The notes: generated by a model from the sequence alone, not told the origin. A stretch of 64,000 bases of DNA from Glaciimonas sp. (GCA_012927625.1 JABBOV010000003.1:620001-684000), one strand, 5' to 3'. Shown: positions 17,848-28,605, counted from the first letter of the stretch. Numbers and translations: made by a program.

Positions 17848-19158
17848 TCAATCTGGAATCAGCGCTTGTAGCAAAGCCAAGGTGCGCTTGGTGGCGCCAC
17901 GGTGATGCTGTGCAAAAGCGTACGCAGCGTGCCCGGCAGACTCTCGCAGCCCAGTTTCGGACAATAAAACCGCTGCTTCGCGCAGCAATTCTGTTGCATC
18001 CGCGACGCGCCGCGCAGCACCGGCGGCAATCGCTTCTTCGGTCACTGCGGCAAAATTAAAAGTGTGCGGCCCGGTCAGCACCGGCTTGCCCAGCGCACAG
18101 GCTTCGATCAGATTTTGCCCGCCCAGCGGCAGCAGGCTGCCACCAATAAAAGCAACATCGCAAGCCGCGTAATAGGCAAACATTTCTCCCATCGAGTCGC
18201 CCAGCAGCACCTGCACGGTCGATGCTATCGGCTCTCCCGCCATCGCCGCACCCAGCGACGAACGGCGCTGCATGACTAAGCCGTGCGCTTTGACCAACTG
18301 CGCCACTGCATCGAAGCGCTGCGGGTGACGCGGCACCAACAGCAGCAATATTGCGTCGCAAATTTCACCCATATTCTGCAGCGCGTCGAGAATCAATGCT
18401 TCTTCGCCTTCACGCGTGCTGGCACACAGCAGCACCGGGCGTGTGCCGATCCGGTCGCGCAAAGCTTGCCCCAGTGCCAGCGCCGCCGCCGGCGGCAACA
18501 CATCGAACTTGATGCTGCCGGTAACCTGCACGTTGCGTGCGCCAATGTGCTGCAGGCGCGCCGCATCAGCCGGTGTTTGTGCCGCCACGCACGACAAACC
18601 CTGCGCCGCCTCGCGCATCAAGCCGGAAAAACGCTGGGCCCGACGCAATGAACGCGCCGACAACCGAGCATTCAGCAGCGCCACCGGGATCCGCTGCGCC
18701 ACACATGCTGCAATCAAATTCGGCCAGACTTCGGTCTCCATTAACAGGCAAATCTGCGGCGAAAAATGGCGCAGAAAACGCGCTGCCATCCAGCCGGTAT
18801 CGTAGGGTAGGTAACTCTGCAGCACGCGTAGCCCGTGTTTGGCAAACAGCAGCTTGCCGGTAGCGCGCCCGGTGGGCGTCATGTGGGTGAGCAAAATCGT
18901 GTGTTCGGGATAGGCTGCCAGCAATGCTTCGATCAGCGGCTCGGCGGCGCGTGTCTCGCCGACCGACACTGCATGCAGCCACAAAATTTTACGATCGCTT
19001 ACGTTTAACGCCGCACTGGCATACCAGCCGAAACGTTCAGCCAGATGCAACCGATAACCGGCTTCCTTGCGGCCGCGCCAGCATAGCCGCGCCAGCACTA
19101 CAGGCATGGCCAGCCACCACGCCAGCGAATATATCCGGCGCCACAGATTCGACCTCAT
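17848..19158 (-). CDS. waaA: 3-deoxy-D-manno-octulosonic acid transferase WaaA
   Basis: Transfers KDO from CMP-KDO to lipid IVA at the inner face of the inner membrane. 436 residues: an N-terminal membrane anchor (SLAWWLAMPVVLARLCW), the WaaA donor-independent domain with WLHAVSVGETRAAEPLIEAL (containing the acceptor-site glutamate) and METEVWPNLIAAC, then a GT-B C-terminal domain with GGQNLIEACALGKPVLTGPH. The start overlaps the waaC stop by ATGA, so the two core enzymes are coupled. Whether one or two KDO units are added cannot be read from the sequence. Confidence 0.93.
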   Translation of the reverse strand: MRSNLWRRIYSLAWWLAMPVVLARLCWRGRKEAGYRLHLAERFGWYASAALNVSDRKILWLHAVSVGETRAAEPLIEALLAAYPEHTILLTHMTPTGRATGKLLFAKHGLRVLQSYLPYDTGWMAARFLRHFSPQICLLMETEVWPNLIAACVAQRIPVALLNARLSARSLRRAQRFSGLMREAAQGLSCVAAQTPADAARLQHIGARNVQVTGSIKFDVLPPAAALALGQALRDRIGTRPVLLCASTREGEEALILDALQNMGEICDAILLLLVPRHPQRFDAVAQLVKAHGLVMQRRSSLGAAMAGEPIASTVQVLLGDSMGEMFAYYAACDVAFIGGSLLPLGGQNLIEACALGKPVLTGPHTFNFAAVTEEAIAAGAARRVADATELLREAAVLLSETGLRESAGHAAYAFAQHHRGATKRTLALLQALIPD

Positions 19159-20138
19159 GCGCCCAGCAATTGCGTCACGGCTGCTTCGACCTCGGCCACT
19201 GTTGGCGGAGCACCGCGGTCGCCCAGATTGATGATATTCGGCGACCAGTTGCCCTCGGTCTTCCAGCGCGGCGAATCGCAGTACAACTCGATAGTCGGGC
19301 GCTCGAACGCGGCAGCGATATGGGTCAGCCCGGTATCGACGCCCACCACCAGCGCCGCCCTTTGCGCCAATACCACCGCCTCCATCATCGCCAGTTTGGG
19401 TAATACCTGCGCAGTCGGGATGTTTTCAGCCAGAGTATCGGCGGCGCGCTTCTCGTTGGCGCTACCCCACGGCAACAGGATCGGCAAACCGCGTGGCTCC
19501 ACGCTGTGGGCCAGTTGTATCCAGTTCGCCGGTGCCCACTGCTTGGCCGCGCGTGCAGTCGCATGGAAAAAAACCGCATACGGAATTGGCGGCAGCCAAA
19601 TTGACTGCGACGGCAACTGCGGTGCCTGCAAGTAAAAATCGGCCGGACTATCCACCGAGGTGCCGAACGCCGCTGCCGCCACCAGCCGTGAGCGCTTCAC
19701 AGCATGTGTGAAACGACCGACAGCGACGCTATCGGTGTGGAATATGCGGGAAATGCCTTCGTAACCGGAGCCCTCGGTCCCATTGGCCAGACCGAAGCGC
19801 TTGCCGCCAGAATTCAGGCGCGCGATCCGCATCACGACCCCGGTCTTGAGCAAGCCCTGGGTATCAAACACGAAATCATACGATTCGCGACGCAAGATGC
19901 GATAAAAAGCTGCAATTTCAGCCCGCGTCTGCGCTGCAAACAAACTCTTGCGCCAACGCCGCAATGCAAAAGGGATCACATTGCGCACGCCGCGGTTCAG
20001 GCGCACCAGGCTGGCGTACCCTTCTTCGACCACCCAATCGATTTTCGCATTGGGATAATGACGCAAGATATCCGCCACCATCGGCATGTTATGCACCACA
20101 TCACCGAGGGAAGAGACCCGGACTATCAAAATATTCAA
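19155..20138 (-). CDS. waaC: LPS heptosyltransferase I WaaC
   Basis: Adds the first L-glycero-D-manno-heptose to KDO in the LPS inner core. 327 residues, GT9 family: N-terminal MNILIVRVSSLGDVVHNMPM, then YDFVFDTQGLLKTGVVMRIA, and a C-terminal ADP-heptose site ALVVGVDTGLTHIAAAF. The stop overlaps the waaA start. Upstream of the gene lies the REP/RAYT region. Confidence 0.93.
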   Translation of the reverse strand: MNILIVRVSSLGDVVHNMPMVADILRHYPNAKIDWVVEEGYASLVRLNRGVRNVIPFALRRWRKSLFAAQTRAEIAAFYRILRRESYDFVFDTQGLLKTGVVMRIARLNSGGKRFGLANGTEGSGYEGISRIFHTDSVAVGRFTHAVKRSRLVAAAAFGTSVDSPADFYLQAPQLPSQSIWLPPIPYAVFFHATARAAKQWAPANWIQLAHSVEPRGLPILLPWGSANEKRAADTLAENIPTAQVLPKLAMMEAVVLAQRAALVVGVDTGLTHIAAAFERPTIELYCDSPRWKTEGNWSPNIINLGDRGAPPTVAEVEAAVTQLLGA

Positions 20139-20165
20139 CGCAAATCCAATTTAATCAAAAGCCTG

Positions 20166-20305
20166 GTAGGAGCGCGCCCGGGCGCGAAAGCAGTCGCCAG
20201 GCTGCAGCCATCTGTCGCAAGCGGCTCGCCTGCATCAAATACGGCCCATCTATTATCGACCTGGGCGCTCTATCGAAGGCTGGTCGCGCCCAGGTGCGCT
20301 CCTAC
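20166..20305. repeat. Family-A REP pair downstream of the RAYT gene
   Basis: An outward arm GTAGGAGCGCGCCCGGGC (from 20166) is followed by AAAGCAGTCGCCAGGCTGCA and, 100 bases later, by the inverted arm CGCCCAGGTGCGCTCCTAC (to 20305). The arms differ at two positions. It lies between waaC and the RAYT gene, 16 bases from the RAYT stop. Confidence 0.85.
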
Positions 20306-20320
20306 AAGAACACGGCGCGT

Positions 20321-20824
20321 CTACAGAAATATCGCGTTCCAGAATGGGTAATGCGCCACGGACTTTACCAATCCGGCTCGTAATGGATTGGCGACGATAT
20401 AACGTGCCACCGACGCCAAATCCTCATCACTGCGCAGCGCGTGGTCGTGGTATGCCCGCGCCCATACTGCACCGGTTCGATGTGATATTTGATTAACATT
20501 ACGGGCACTTGTCGCTTTAAGACGACTGACAAGTGTATCAAGCGTAGTTTTTTCACCCAATTGAATCAACCAATGCACATGATCCGGCATCAGTACCCAC
20601 GCCAGCATTTGTGCATCTACTAATGTGGTGCGGCTTTCAAAACAACGGGCCGCGACACAGCCCATTCTAAAATCAGCAAATAATCTGGATCGACAAATAG
20701 TTGTCGTTGAGACATGATATATCTGGCCTGTCAGTGACGCTCTGCCGTGCCGCAAGGCTGTATGTCCTTCGCCAGCGTACTTTCCAGTTGTGATTATTTC
20801 CGGCTGATCAGATGTTTGCGTCAT
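20321..20824 (-). CDS. REP-associated tyrosine transposase (RAYT, Y1 family)
   Basis: A 167-residue single-domain Y1 nuclease. The HUH motif is MPDHVHWLIQL (His82, His84) and the probable catalytic tyrosine is Tyr142 in ARYIVANPLRAGLV, a hallmark of RAYTs. GTG 20833 and ATG 20824 are both possible starts; the ATG is preferred, with GAGGTG six bases upstream. It is flanked at both ends by GTAG-starting palindromes (20166-20305 and 20852-20911), the known arrangement of RAYT genes and their REPs. By family knowledge these enzymes cut and join single-stranded REP DNA and are thought to have spread REPs. The frame looks intact. It is not a typical insertion sequence because no transposon ends surround it. 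Confidence 0.9.
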   Translation of the reverse strand: MTQTSDQPEIITTGKYAGEGHTALRHGRASLTGQIYHVSTTTICRSRLFADFRMGCVAARCFESRTTLVDAQMLAWVLMPDHVHWLIQLGEKTTLDTLVSRLKATSARNVNQISHRTGAVWARAYHDHALRSDEDLASVARYIVANPLRAGLVKSVAHYPFWNAIFL

Positions 20825-20851
20825 GGCGAGCACCTCGGTGGATCACGATCC

Positions 20852-20911
20852 GGTCGCGCCCCGGCGCGACCACAAAGAACCAAATACTTGTAGGAGCGCG
20901 CCCGGGCGAAA
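20852..20911. repeat. Family-A REP elements upstream of the RAYT gene
   Basis: Two elements: a short palindrome GGTCGCGCC/CCGGCGCGACC (20852-20871) and TGTAGGAGCGCGCCCGGGCG (20890-20909). They lie between the RAYT start and algC and mirror the pair on the other side. Confidence 0.8.
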
Positions 20912-20940
20912 CATCACCGGTCACTAACCTATGCTGCCTT

Positions 20941-22317
<1,377 letters not shown>

Positions 22318-22330
22318 ATTCACCTGATCC

Positions 22331-22651
22331 TTATACCTTCAACGCATCCAACGATTGACCAGATGCAAGCCACTCATGCACCCACTTCGGCTGACGTCCT
22401 CGGCCGGTCCACTGCAGGGAGGCCTCGGCGGGATGCCGATAACGGACAGCAACCTTCGTCACTGAAGCAGTCTTGGCGACGCGCACCTGAGCACCCATTA
22501 ATTCCTTGAGCGGAATGCCCACGCCTTGTGCAATCGCCATGATCTGTTCTCGCGCCTTGGCTCGTTCAGCCTGCTCACGTTCTTTCAACGCTTTTACGAT
22601 CTGATCCTGCAGCGCATGCAATTCAGTAATTGACAGCTTTGATAAATCCAT
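22331..22651 (-). CDS. H-NS family nucleoid protein
   Basis: A 106-residue H-NS-like protein with an N-terminal coiled-coil oligomerisation region (residues 1-45, LHALQDQIVKALKEREQ) and a C-terminal DNA-binding domain ending YRHPAEASLQWTGRGRQPKW, where GRGRQP is the minor-groove loop. AAGGAG precedes the ATG. H-NS proteins bind and silence AT-rich DNA; the strongly AT-rich polysaccharide genes start about 8 kb upstream, so it may act on them, though only position supports that. The gene leads into algC. Confidence 0.92.
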   Translation of the reverse strand: MDLSKLSITELHALQDQIVKALKEREQAERAKAREQIMAIAQGVGIPLKELMGAQVRVAKTASVTKVAVRYRHPAEASLQWTGRGRQPKWVHEWLASGQSLDALKV

Positions 22652-23768
22652 TACGTCTCCTTGAAAAATACTGCAACCACATTCACAACTGTGTTTCGGT
22701 AACCCATTAATCCTGGTTCAGACGACATGGGTAGTTAATTTTTTATGAGTAATTCTCAGCCGCATATTTTGTTTTTATTCTCGCGCCAACAATTGCTGCC
22801 AAACGGCAATACCATTGATAAAAATAATCCAAACATCAAACTCCCAACCAATATCAGCGTTGCAAGTGCGAATGATCTGGCGAATAAGACTTAACCGGCA
22901 GTAAAACGGTATTTTTAACAGTACCCGTTAATCGCGTTTTGGTTGTTCATCGTGATCGTATTGCACATTTCCTTACGATCTCACCACCCATATTCTTTAG
23001 TAAGCAGACAGGCCGATATTACAATATTTGGGCGCGAAACGAAGTCGCCGTAGAAATCATTAATGCCATCAGCCGAATCCATTTTTTTATCTTCTACGTA
23101 TTTGGCAAGCCATTCACCTGTTATAAGTGCAGATAATCACTAATTAGTCAGCTAAGTGATTCTGAATTACGATTCAAAATAAATCAGAGTTCTTGTATTT
23201 TGGAACAGACCAGGCGCCCGCTCCGCTATACCGAAAATGTTCGTCAGTGCAGCGACCATAACAATCGGCCAGAGTGTGCCGAACAATCGCCCACAAACCT
23301 GGCAGATAAGTTTTAATCACATTTGAATCGTAATTTGCAGATACCAAATGAAATTGGGTTTTATAAAAAATAAAATTATAGCCAATTGAATTATGAACTA
23401 CATTTCTTTTGGTCATGTCCCCATTGTATATTTAAAAAAAATTTATTTTCCTGATTAAATCACTCGTTGAGCAAGAAGACGCTTTTGTATCATTCCTAAA
23501 TTTTTCCCTCGTGAGCCTAACAATTATAACTATATTTATTTATCATTTATTTGTGACCGAAGGATAAAATTGATTCAGCAGAAAATATTGCGTGTGCAAC
23601 CTGTATGAATATATCGTGGCACAACGTGCCTCAGAATTGACGAGTGCGCGGAAGTGGCGATGGTATTTATCACGTTATTAACTGGATTATCCAAGCTTGA
23701 CTAACACTGTAATCAATCACACCCTAATAAAAAACCAAACCGACTTCTTACCAAACCGCAAACTTGTC
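22652..23768. other. AT-rich 1.1-kb intergenic region beside the polysaccharide cluster
   Basis: No supported gene. It contains the hns leader and the end of the wbpM transcript. A minus-strand frame of 80 codons (23174-23416) and a plus-strand frame of 65 codons (22939-23136) are open, but neither has a good ribosome site or recognisable similarity. The base composition is much more AT-rich than the flanking genes, as seen in decayed or imported DNA. No REP or GCATAT-core element was found in it. Confidence 0.6.
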
Positions 23769-25730
23769 TTATTGCAACATTGCAGCTACAGGCACTGTCG
23801 CTGACTTATTCCTCTCGCGCCACAACAAATCTTCGATACCGCACTGCGGCGCATATTCAGCCACTGCACGTTGCAAAACGGCTCGAACCTCTTCAAAATC
23901 AAATCGTTCGCAGGCATGTCCCAATTCCTGCAACAGCCCTTGCAACTCCAGCCACGGGATTTCTGCTTCTTGCGCACGCATGATCAATGGGTGATCGGTG
24001 CCTTCTACGTTATCGCCGATCAGCAATTCTTCATACAATTTTTCGCCTGGGCGCAGGCCGACGTGAACCAGCTCAATCGTGCCTTCCGGGGTCGCTTCGC
24101 TTTTGACCTCTAGTCCGCTTAAACGCACCATCTGCCTGGCCAGGTCGATAATCTTGACCGGCTCGCCCATATCCAGCACAAAGACATCGCCGCCCTCGCC
24201 CATCGAACCAGCCTGCAACACTAATTGCGCCGCTTCCGGGATTGTCATGAAATAACGTGTGATCTCAGGGTGCGTCAGCGTGATCGGCCCCCCCGCCATG
24301 ATCTGCTTGCGAAACAGCGGCACCACCGAGCCCGACGAACCCAGCACATTGCCAAAGCGCACCATGCAAAAGCGCGTATGCGGTTGTGCGTGGTGCAACT
24401 TCGCGTATTGCTGGCGGGAAAACGCCTGCAAAACCAGCTCTGATAAACGTTTGGTAGCACCCATCACATTGGTCGGGCGCACCGCCTTATCGGTCGAAAT
24501 CAGCACAAAATTCTTCACCCCTACGATCATCGCCGCCTGCGCAATACTGAGCGTACCAAAGACGTTATTACGAATTCCTTCAATCGGATTATGTTCGACC
24601 AGCGGCACATGCTTGTAAGCGGCCGCATGATAAACCGTCTCCACCGCAAAAGTGCGCATGATGCGCTGGCACTTTTCACTCTCCAGCACCGAGCCGAGAA
24701 AAGGCATCAGTTCTACTGTACTGCCCAGCACCTTTTGCAGCGAACGCAACTCTTGCTCGATGGAATACAGCGCAAACTCCGACAACTCCAGCAAAATCAG
24801 CCTGGCGGGCTGGTGGCGCAATATCTGCCGGCACAATTCCGAGCCGATAGAACCACCGGCACCGCTCACCATCACCGATTTACCGGTGATGCACGCGGCA
24901 ATCAGCCTTGGGTCCGGTTCCACCTGGTCGCGCCCGAGTAAATCTTCGATCTCGATCTCGCGCACATCCTGGAGGCGCAATGTGCCCTTGCCGTTGACCA
25001 TATCCTTTAGTGGCGGAGTCACCTTGATTTTCACTTTCAGCGGGGCCAGCCGTTCCAGAATACGCTTCTGCTGCACTTTGGTTAGTGACGGCATCGCCAG
25101 CAGAACCTCCTTTATTTTTCTCTCCATAATCAACTGGGGCAAGGCATCGAACGCATACACTTTGATGCCGGCTACCATTGCGCCGCGCAGTTCTTGGTTG
25201 TCATCGAGAAAAGCCACGGGCCGGAAATCGCCTGTATGTTTCAAGGCATTGGCCAGTTGATTGCCCGCGCTGCCTGCGCCATAAATCGCCACCAGCGTGC
25301 CACCGGCAGTACCGGTGGCATGAACAAAATAACTACGTGCCAAAAGCCGGCTGGCAGCAACATACAGGATCGCGCTCACCCAGTAAATACCAAACACTCC
25401 ACGCGACAGCCCAATCATGTGCGTGAAAAATGCCGCTAAAGAGAGCAACACCACAACCGACAACGTTACCCCAATCACTGCCACATACACAATCTTGTGA
25501 TCGATAAATCGAATAACCGCGCGATACAAACCTAACCTGATGAAAATCGGAATCGAAATTAGAGGAACTGCAAGAATTAGCCAAACGTACTGCTGTAATA
25601 TTGCAATATTAAAACCGTCATAACGCAACCAGACCGCGACGCCAAATGTCAATGGCAAACAAAACAGATCCATCAACGCCGCGATGATCTGTTTGTGAAA
25701 ACGGGAAATATCCAATAGTGACTTCAACAT
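23769..25730 (-). CDS. wbpM: Nucleotide-sugar 4,6-dehydratase WbpM/CapD type
   Basis: A 653-residue membrane-bound short-chain dehydrogenase. Four N-terminal transmembrane helices (residues 15-120) are followed by a CoA-binding-like Rossmann domain (ATLVAIYGAGSAGNQLANAL region) and the catalytic dehydratase domain beginning KSVMVSGAGGSIGSELCRQ. The phrase VYHAAAYKHVPLVEHNP is typical of WbpM/FlaA1/PglF proteins. It converts UDP-GlcNAc to the 4-keto-6-deoxy sugar, the first step to QuiNAc, FucNAc or bacillosamine. It is the last gene of the cluster; the reductase and the sugar transferase that would use its product lie directly upstream. Confidence 0.92.
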   Translation of the reverse strand: MLKSLLDISRFHKQIIAALMDLFCLPLTFGVAVWLRYDGFNIAILQQYVWLILAVPLISIPIFIRLGLYRAVIRFIDHKIVYVAVIGVTLSVVVLLSLAAFFTHMIGLSRGVFGIYWVSAILYVAASRLLARSYFVHATGTAGGTLVAIYGAGSAGNQLANALKHTGDFRPVAFLDDNQELRGAMVAGIKVYAFDALPQLIMERKIKEVLLAMPSLTKVQQKRILERLAPLKVKIKVTPPLKDMVNGKGTLRLQDVREIEIEDLLGRDQVEPDPRLIAACITGKSVMVSGAGGSIGSELCRQILRHQPARLILLELSEFALYSIEQELRSLQKVLGSTVELMPFLGSVLESEKCQRIMRTFAVETVYHAAAYKHVPLVEHNPIEGIRNNVFGTLSIAQAAMIVGVKNFVLISTDKAVRPTNVMGATKRLSELVLQAFSRQQYAKLHHAQPHTRFCMVRFGNVLGSSGSVVPLFRKQIMAGGPITLTHPEITRYFMTIPEAAQLVLQAGSMGEGGDVFVLDMGEPVKIIDLARQMVRLSGLEVKSEATPEGTIELVHVGLRPGEKLYEELLIGDNVEGTDHPLIMRAQEAEIPWLELQGLLQELGHACERFDFEEVRAVLQRAVAEYAPQCGIEDLLWRERNKSATVPVAAMLQ

Positions 25731-25821
25731 TGATGACCAATCCTAATAAAACGCATACCGTAAAAGCACACTTGCGACAAACGCATAAGAGCCTTCAGAA
25801 GCAACAAACATTAACTCCCCC

Positions 25822-25891
25822 TGTAGGAGCGCACCCGGGCGCGATGGAGGCGGGAAAGTTGAGGCCTATCGCGCCCGGGTGCGCTCCTACA
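25822..25891. repeat. Perfect 24-bp family-A REP palindrome inside the O-antigen operon
   Basis: The arms at 25822-25845 and 25868-25891 are exact reverse complements around 22 bases, with outer sequence TGTAGGAGCGCACCCGGG. It is the most perfect copy in the window, in the 173-base space between the sugar transferase and wbpM genes. Confidence 0.9.
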
Positions 25892-25903
25892 ATATCCACA
25901 ACT

Positions 25904-26464
25904 TCAATGCGTCAACCCAACCCCCCGCCCCACCGTCAAAAATGTCAAAAATAATATCTTCAAATCCAACAAAAATGATTGCTGCACCACATAATCAGCA
26001 TCCAGTTTGACCTTATCCGCAATAGGCAATTCATCCCGGCCATTAATCTGCGCCCAGCCGGTCAATCCCGGCAACACCTTATCAACGCCATATTGCGTAC
26101 GCAATGCCACCAAATCATCCTGATTAAACAACGCTGGGCGTGGGCCGACAAAACTCATATCACCCTTGAAAATACTCCAAAGCTGCGGCAATTCATCCAA
26201 ACTCGATTTACGCAAAAAAGAACCCACAGGCGTTAAAAACTGTTTTGGATTCGATAAAAGATGCGTAGCCAGCGCCGGAGTATCTACCCGCATCGTCCGA
26301 AATTTCGGCATTTTGAAAATCTTGTTATGTCGCCCGACGCGATCGGACCAATAGACGATAGAACCAACAGAGGTCAATTTAACCAGTACCGCCACCAAAC
26401 CAAGTGGTATCAATAAAATCAGCGTCGCAAATAAAGCCAAACCAAAATCAAATAATCTTTTCAT
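25904..26464 (-). CDS. Initiating undecaprenyl-phosphate sugar-1-phosphate transferase
   Basis: Bacterial sugar transferase (PglC/short WcaJ class), 186 residues from the ATG at 26464 (MKRLFDFGLALF), the usual start; the longer frame overlaps the preceding gene. A re-entrant N-terminal membrane helix is followed by the catalytic motifs KMPKFRTMRVDT, LRKSSLDELPQLWSIFKGD and MSFVGPRPAL. It attaches the first sugar phosphate of the repeat unit to undecaprenyl phosphate. With the upstream reductase and downstream WbpM, the likely donor is UDP-QuiNAc or UDP-FucNAc (inference). Confidence 0.9.
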   Translation of the reverse strand: MKRLFDFGLALFATLILLIPLGLVAVLVKLTSVGSIVYWSDRVGRHNKIFKMPKFRTMRVDTPALATHLLSNPKQFLTPVGSFLRKSSLDELPQLWSIFKGDMSFVGPRPALFNQDDLVALRTQYGVDKVLPGLTGWAQINGRDELPIADKVKLDADYVVQQSFLLDLKILFLTFLTVGRGVGLTH

Positions 26465-26474
26465 CCCAAGCCGA

Positions 26475-27413
26475 TCAATGGTGCGCAAGAAAATATGCAA
26501 TGGTTTTATCAAGAGATTCTTGTAGTGTGACAACAGGTTGCCACCCCAATGTTGACTTGGTGTGGTTAATATCCACTTGCAACGAACCTAATAACCGGCT
26601 TGCCACTGCGGATTTACCTAACAATGCTGCGGCGACTGCAATTATCCTGGCAGGAACAGGCAATAACAAAGAACGCTTTCTCATGGTATCCGCAAGCAGC
26701 TGAAGCAATTCTGAAATGCTCACATCATTATCGTCCGACACCATAAACGTCTGGCCGGCTGCGGCAGGATGATGCGTGCAAGTAATCAGCAAATCAACCA
26801 GATTATCCAAGGCAACCATGCTTCTGCGATTATGGATAGCGCCCAAGGGTAGCGGCACACCCATTTTTACTAACCGCATTAACTTCAAAAAATTTGCACG
26901 TACAGTTGGGCCGTACACCAATGGCGGACGAATGATAACGACCTCAAGACCAGTAATGCGCGATAACTCCATAAGTGCAATTTCCGCTTCAAGCTTCGAT
27001 TGTCCATAAGGGTCAAGCGGTGCAGGCGCATCAAAAGCAGTAAAAGGCTTCTCAGTCGTTTCCTCGCCATTGACCTTGACGCTACTGACAAATACAAAAC
27101 GTTTGACGTCAGCCATTACTGCTTGCCGTGCCAAATTCATCGTTGCGTCCACATTCACTGCGCGAAAAGCCGTCAGTGGTTCGGCATTCTTGTCATTCAT
27201 TACATGGACACGTGCCGCCAAATGAAGGACTGCACTGCATCCGGCAAGAGCAGGCAACCAGTTTGTAGATACCGACAAATTGCCTATCGGGAATTCATTA
27301 TTACGAGACTTTGTACGCACTGTCGCAATAACATCAATTTCTTTCTTTAATAACGTCTCGCAAAGCGCTCTACCGACAAAGCCGTTAGAACCCGTTACCA
27401 GTATTTTAGGCAT
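26475..27413 (-). CDS. NAD-dependent epimerase/reductase of the WbpV/WbpK type
   Basis: A 312-residue extended SDR protein: cofactor loop ILVTGSNGFVGRAL, catalytic serine and Tyr-Lys pair in VSSVKVNGEE and PYGQSKLEAE. It probably reduces the 4-keto sugar made by WbpM to UDP-QuiNAc or UDP-FucNAc, because reductase-transferase-dehydratase in this order is a common O-antigen module. The ATG at 27413 (MPKILVTG) is preferred over 27425; it overlaps the galE end by 8 bases. The stereochemistry of the product cannot be decided here. Confidence 0.82.
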   Translation of the reverse strand: MPKILVTGSNGFVGRALCETLLKKEIDVIATVRTKSRNNEFPIGNLSVSTNWLPALAGCSAVLHLAARVHVMNDKNAEPLTAFRAVNVDATMNLARQAVMADVKRFVFVSSVKVNGEETTEKPFTAFDAPAPLDPYGQSKLEAEIALMELSRITGLEVVIIRPPLVYGPTVRANFLKLMRLVKMGVPLPLGAIHNRRSMVALDNLVDLLITCTHHPAAAGQTFMVSDDNDVSISELLQLLADTMRKRSLLLPVPARIIAVAAALLGKSAVASRLLGSLQVDINHTKSTLGWQPVVTLQESLDKTIAYFLAHH

Positions 27414-28431
27414 CGTTAAATCCATTCGGATTCAAGCTTTGCCAGCGCCAGGAATCTGCGCACATATCATTCAATCCCCTCGTCGCACGCCAGCCTAGTA
27501 ACTCTGCCGCCAACGATGGCTGCGCATAACAGGCGGCAATATCACCCGCTCGTCTTGCACCAATGTCATACGGAATGGATTTGCCACTTGCCTTTTCATA
27601 AGCGGCAATCACTTCTAGTACGCTATACCCTTGCCCCGTACCAAGATTAACGGTGAACGAATCGCCTCTATTAAATAGGTGCAAAAGAGCAGCGACATGT
27701 CCCTGCGCCAAATCCATCACATGAATATAATCGCGCACACCTGTGCCATCCGGCGTTGGATAATCGTCGCCATAGATACGCAACTTATCGAGCTTGCCAA
27801 TCGCCACCTGTGCTACATATGGCATCAGATTATTCGGCACGCCACCAGGGTCCTCACCAATCAAACCGCTTTCATGCGCACCAACCGGATTGAAGTAACG
27901 CAAATATCCAATGCGCCAGCTACCGTCAGATTTTTCCAGATCGTGCAGAATTTGTTCGCTCATGAGCTTGGTCTGGCCGTATGGATTAGTCGCTGACAAG
28001 GGAAAGTTTTCGATTATCGGCACCGCATGCGGATCGCCATAGACTGTTGCGGAAGAACTAAATATAAATGTCTTCACGCTATGTTGCTGCATTGCCCGAT
28101 TCAAAGTCATCAAGCCGTTTAAATTATTATCATAATAATCAAGCGGATTTTGGACTGACTCACCGACAGCCTTTAATGCAGCGAAGTGAATTACCGCACT
28201 GATATTGTTTTGCAAAAAAAGAACATCAAGCAAAGCCGCATCTCGCACATCGCCCTCAACAAAGTTAGGCGTCTGTAGCGCAATTTTTGCAACGCGATCA
28301 AGCACTTTCACTGAGCTATTACACAGGTTATCCAAGCCGATTACATCATAGCCGGCAGCTAACAACACACACCATGTGTGTGAGCCGATATAACCAGTCG
28401 CACCGGTAAGAAGAATTAACTTTTTATTCAT
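27406..28431 (-). CDS. galE: UDP-glucose 4-epimerase GalE
   Basis: 341 residues. Cofactor loop LLTGATGYIGSHTW, catalytic FSSSATVYGDP and NPYGQTKLMSEQ (Tyr-x3-Lys), and YIHVMDLAQGHVAAL. It interconverts UDP-glucose and UDP-galactose, providing galactose or, if it accepts N-acetylated sugars, GalNAc for the polysaccharide. Its end overlaps the next gene. Confidence 0.92.
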   Translation of the reverse strand: MNKKLILLTGATGYIGSHTWCVLLAAGYDVIGLDNLCNSSVKVLDRVAKIALQTPNFVEGDVRDAALLDVLFLQNNISAVIHFAALKAVGESVQNPLDYYDNNLNGLMTLNRAMQQHSVKTFIFSSSATVYGDPHAVPIIENFPLSATNPYGQTKLMSEQILHDLEKSDGSWRIGYLRYFNPVGAHESGLIGEDPGGVPNNLMPYVAQVAIGKLDKLRIYGDDYPTPDGTGVRDYIHVMDLAQGHVAALLHLFNRGDSFTVNLGTGQGYSVLEVIAAYEKASGKSIPYDIGARRAGDIAACYAQPSLAAELLGWRATRGLNDMCADSWRWQSLNPNGFNDA

Positions 28432-28486
28432 TTAGAGCCCATTATGAACTAGATTAAATGCAAGGATAAAATTTATACATAGGCAT

Positions 28487-28545
28487 GTATTTTTATAAAT
28501 ACCAATAAATTATTGCGGATATCGCCATATTTTTCATGATACTCC
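28487..28545 (-). repeat. GCATAT-core intergenic element, copy 3
   Basis: On the minus strand: GGAGTAT, 22 nt, GCAATA, 20 nt, ATAC; the core is preceded by TATCC and the end by ATAAAA. It lies 60 bases downstream of a glycosyltransferase gene and just before galE, within the operon. Confidence 0.7.
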
Positions 28546-28605
28546 TGATAATTTCTATAAAAATAGACTGATATGGCTTCCATGGATAACAAGAATATGG
28601 CATTC

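Noticed and set aside
23174-23416. 80-codon frame on the minus strand in the AT-rich gap
   Set aside because: The ribosome site would touch the start codon and no family resemblance is seen.
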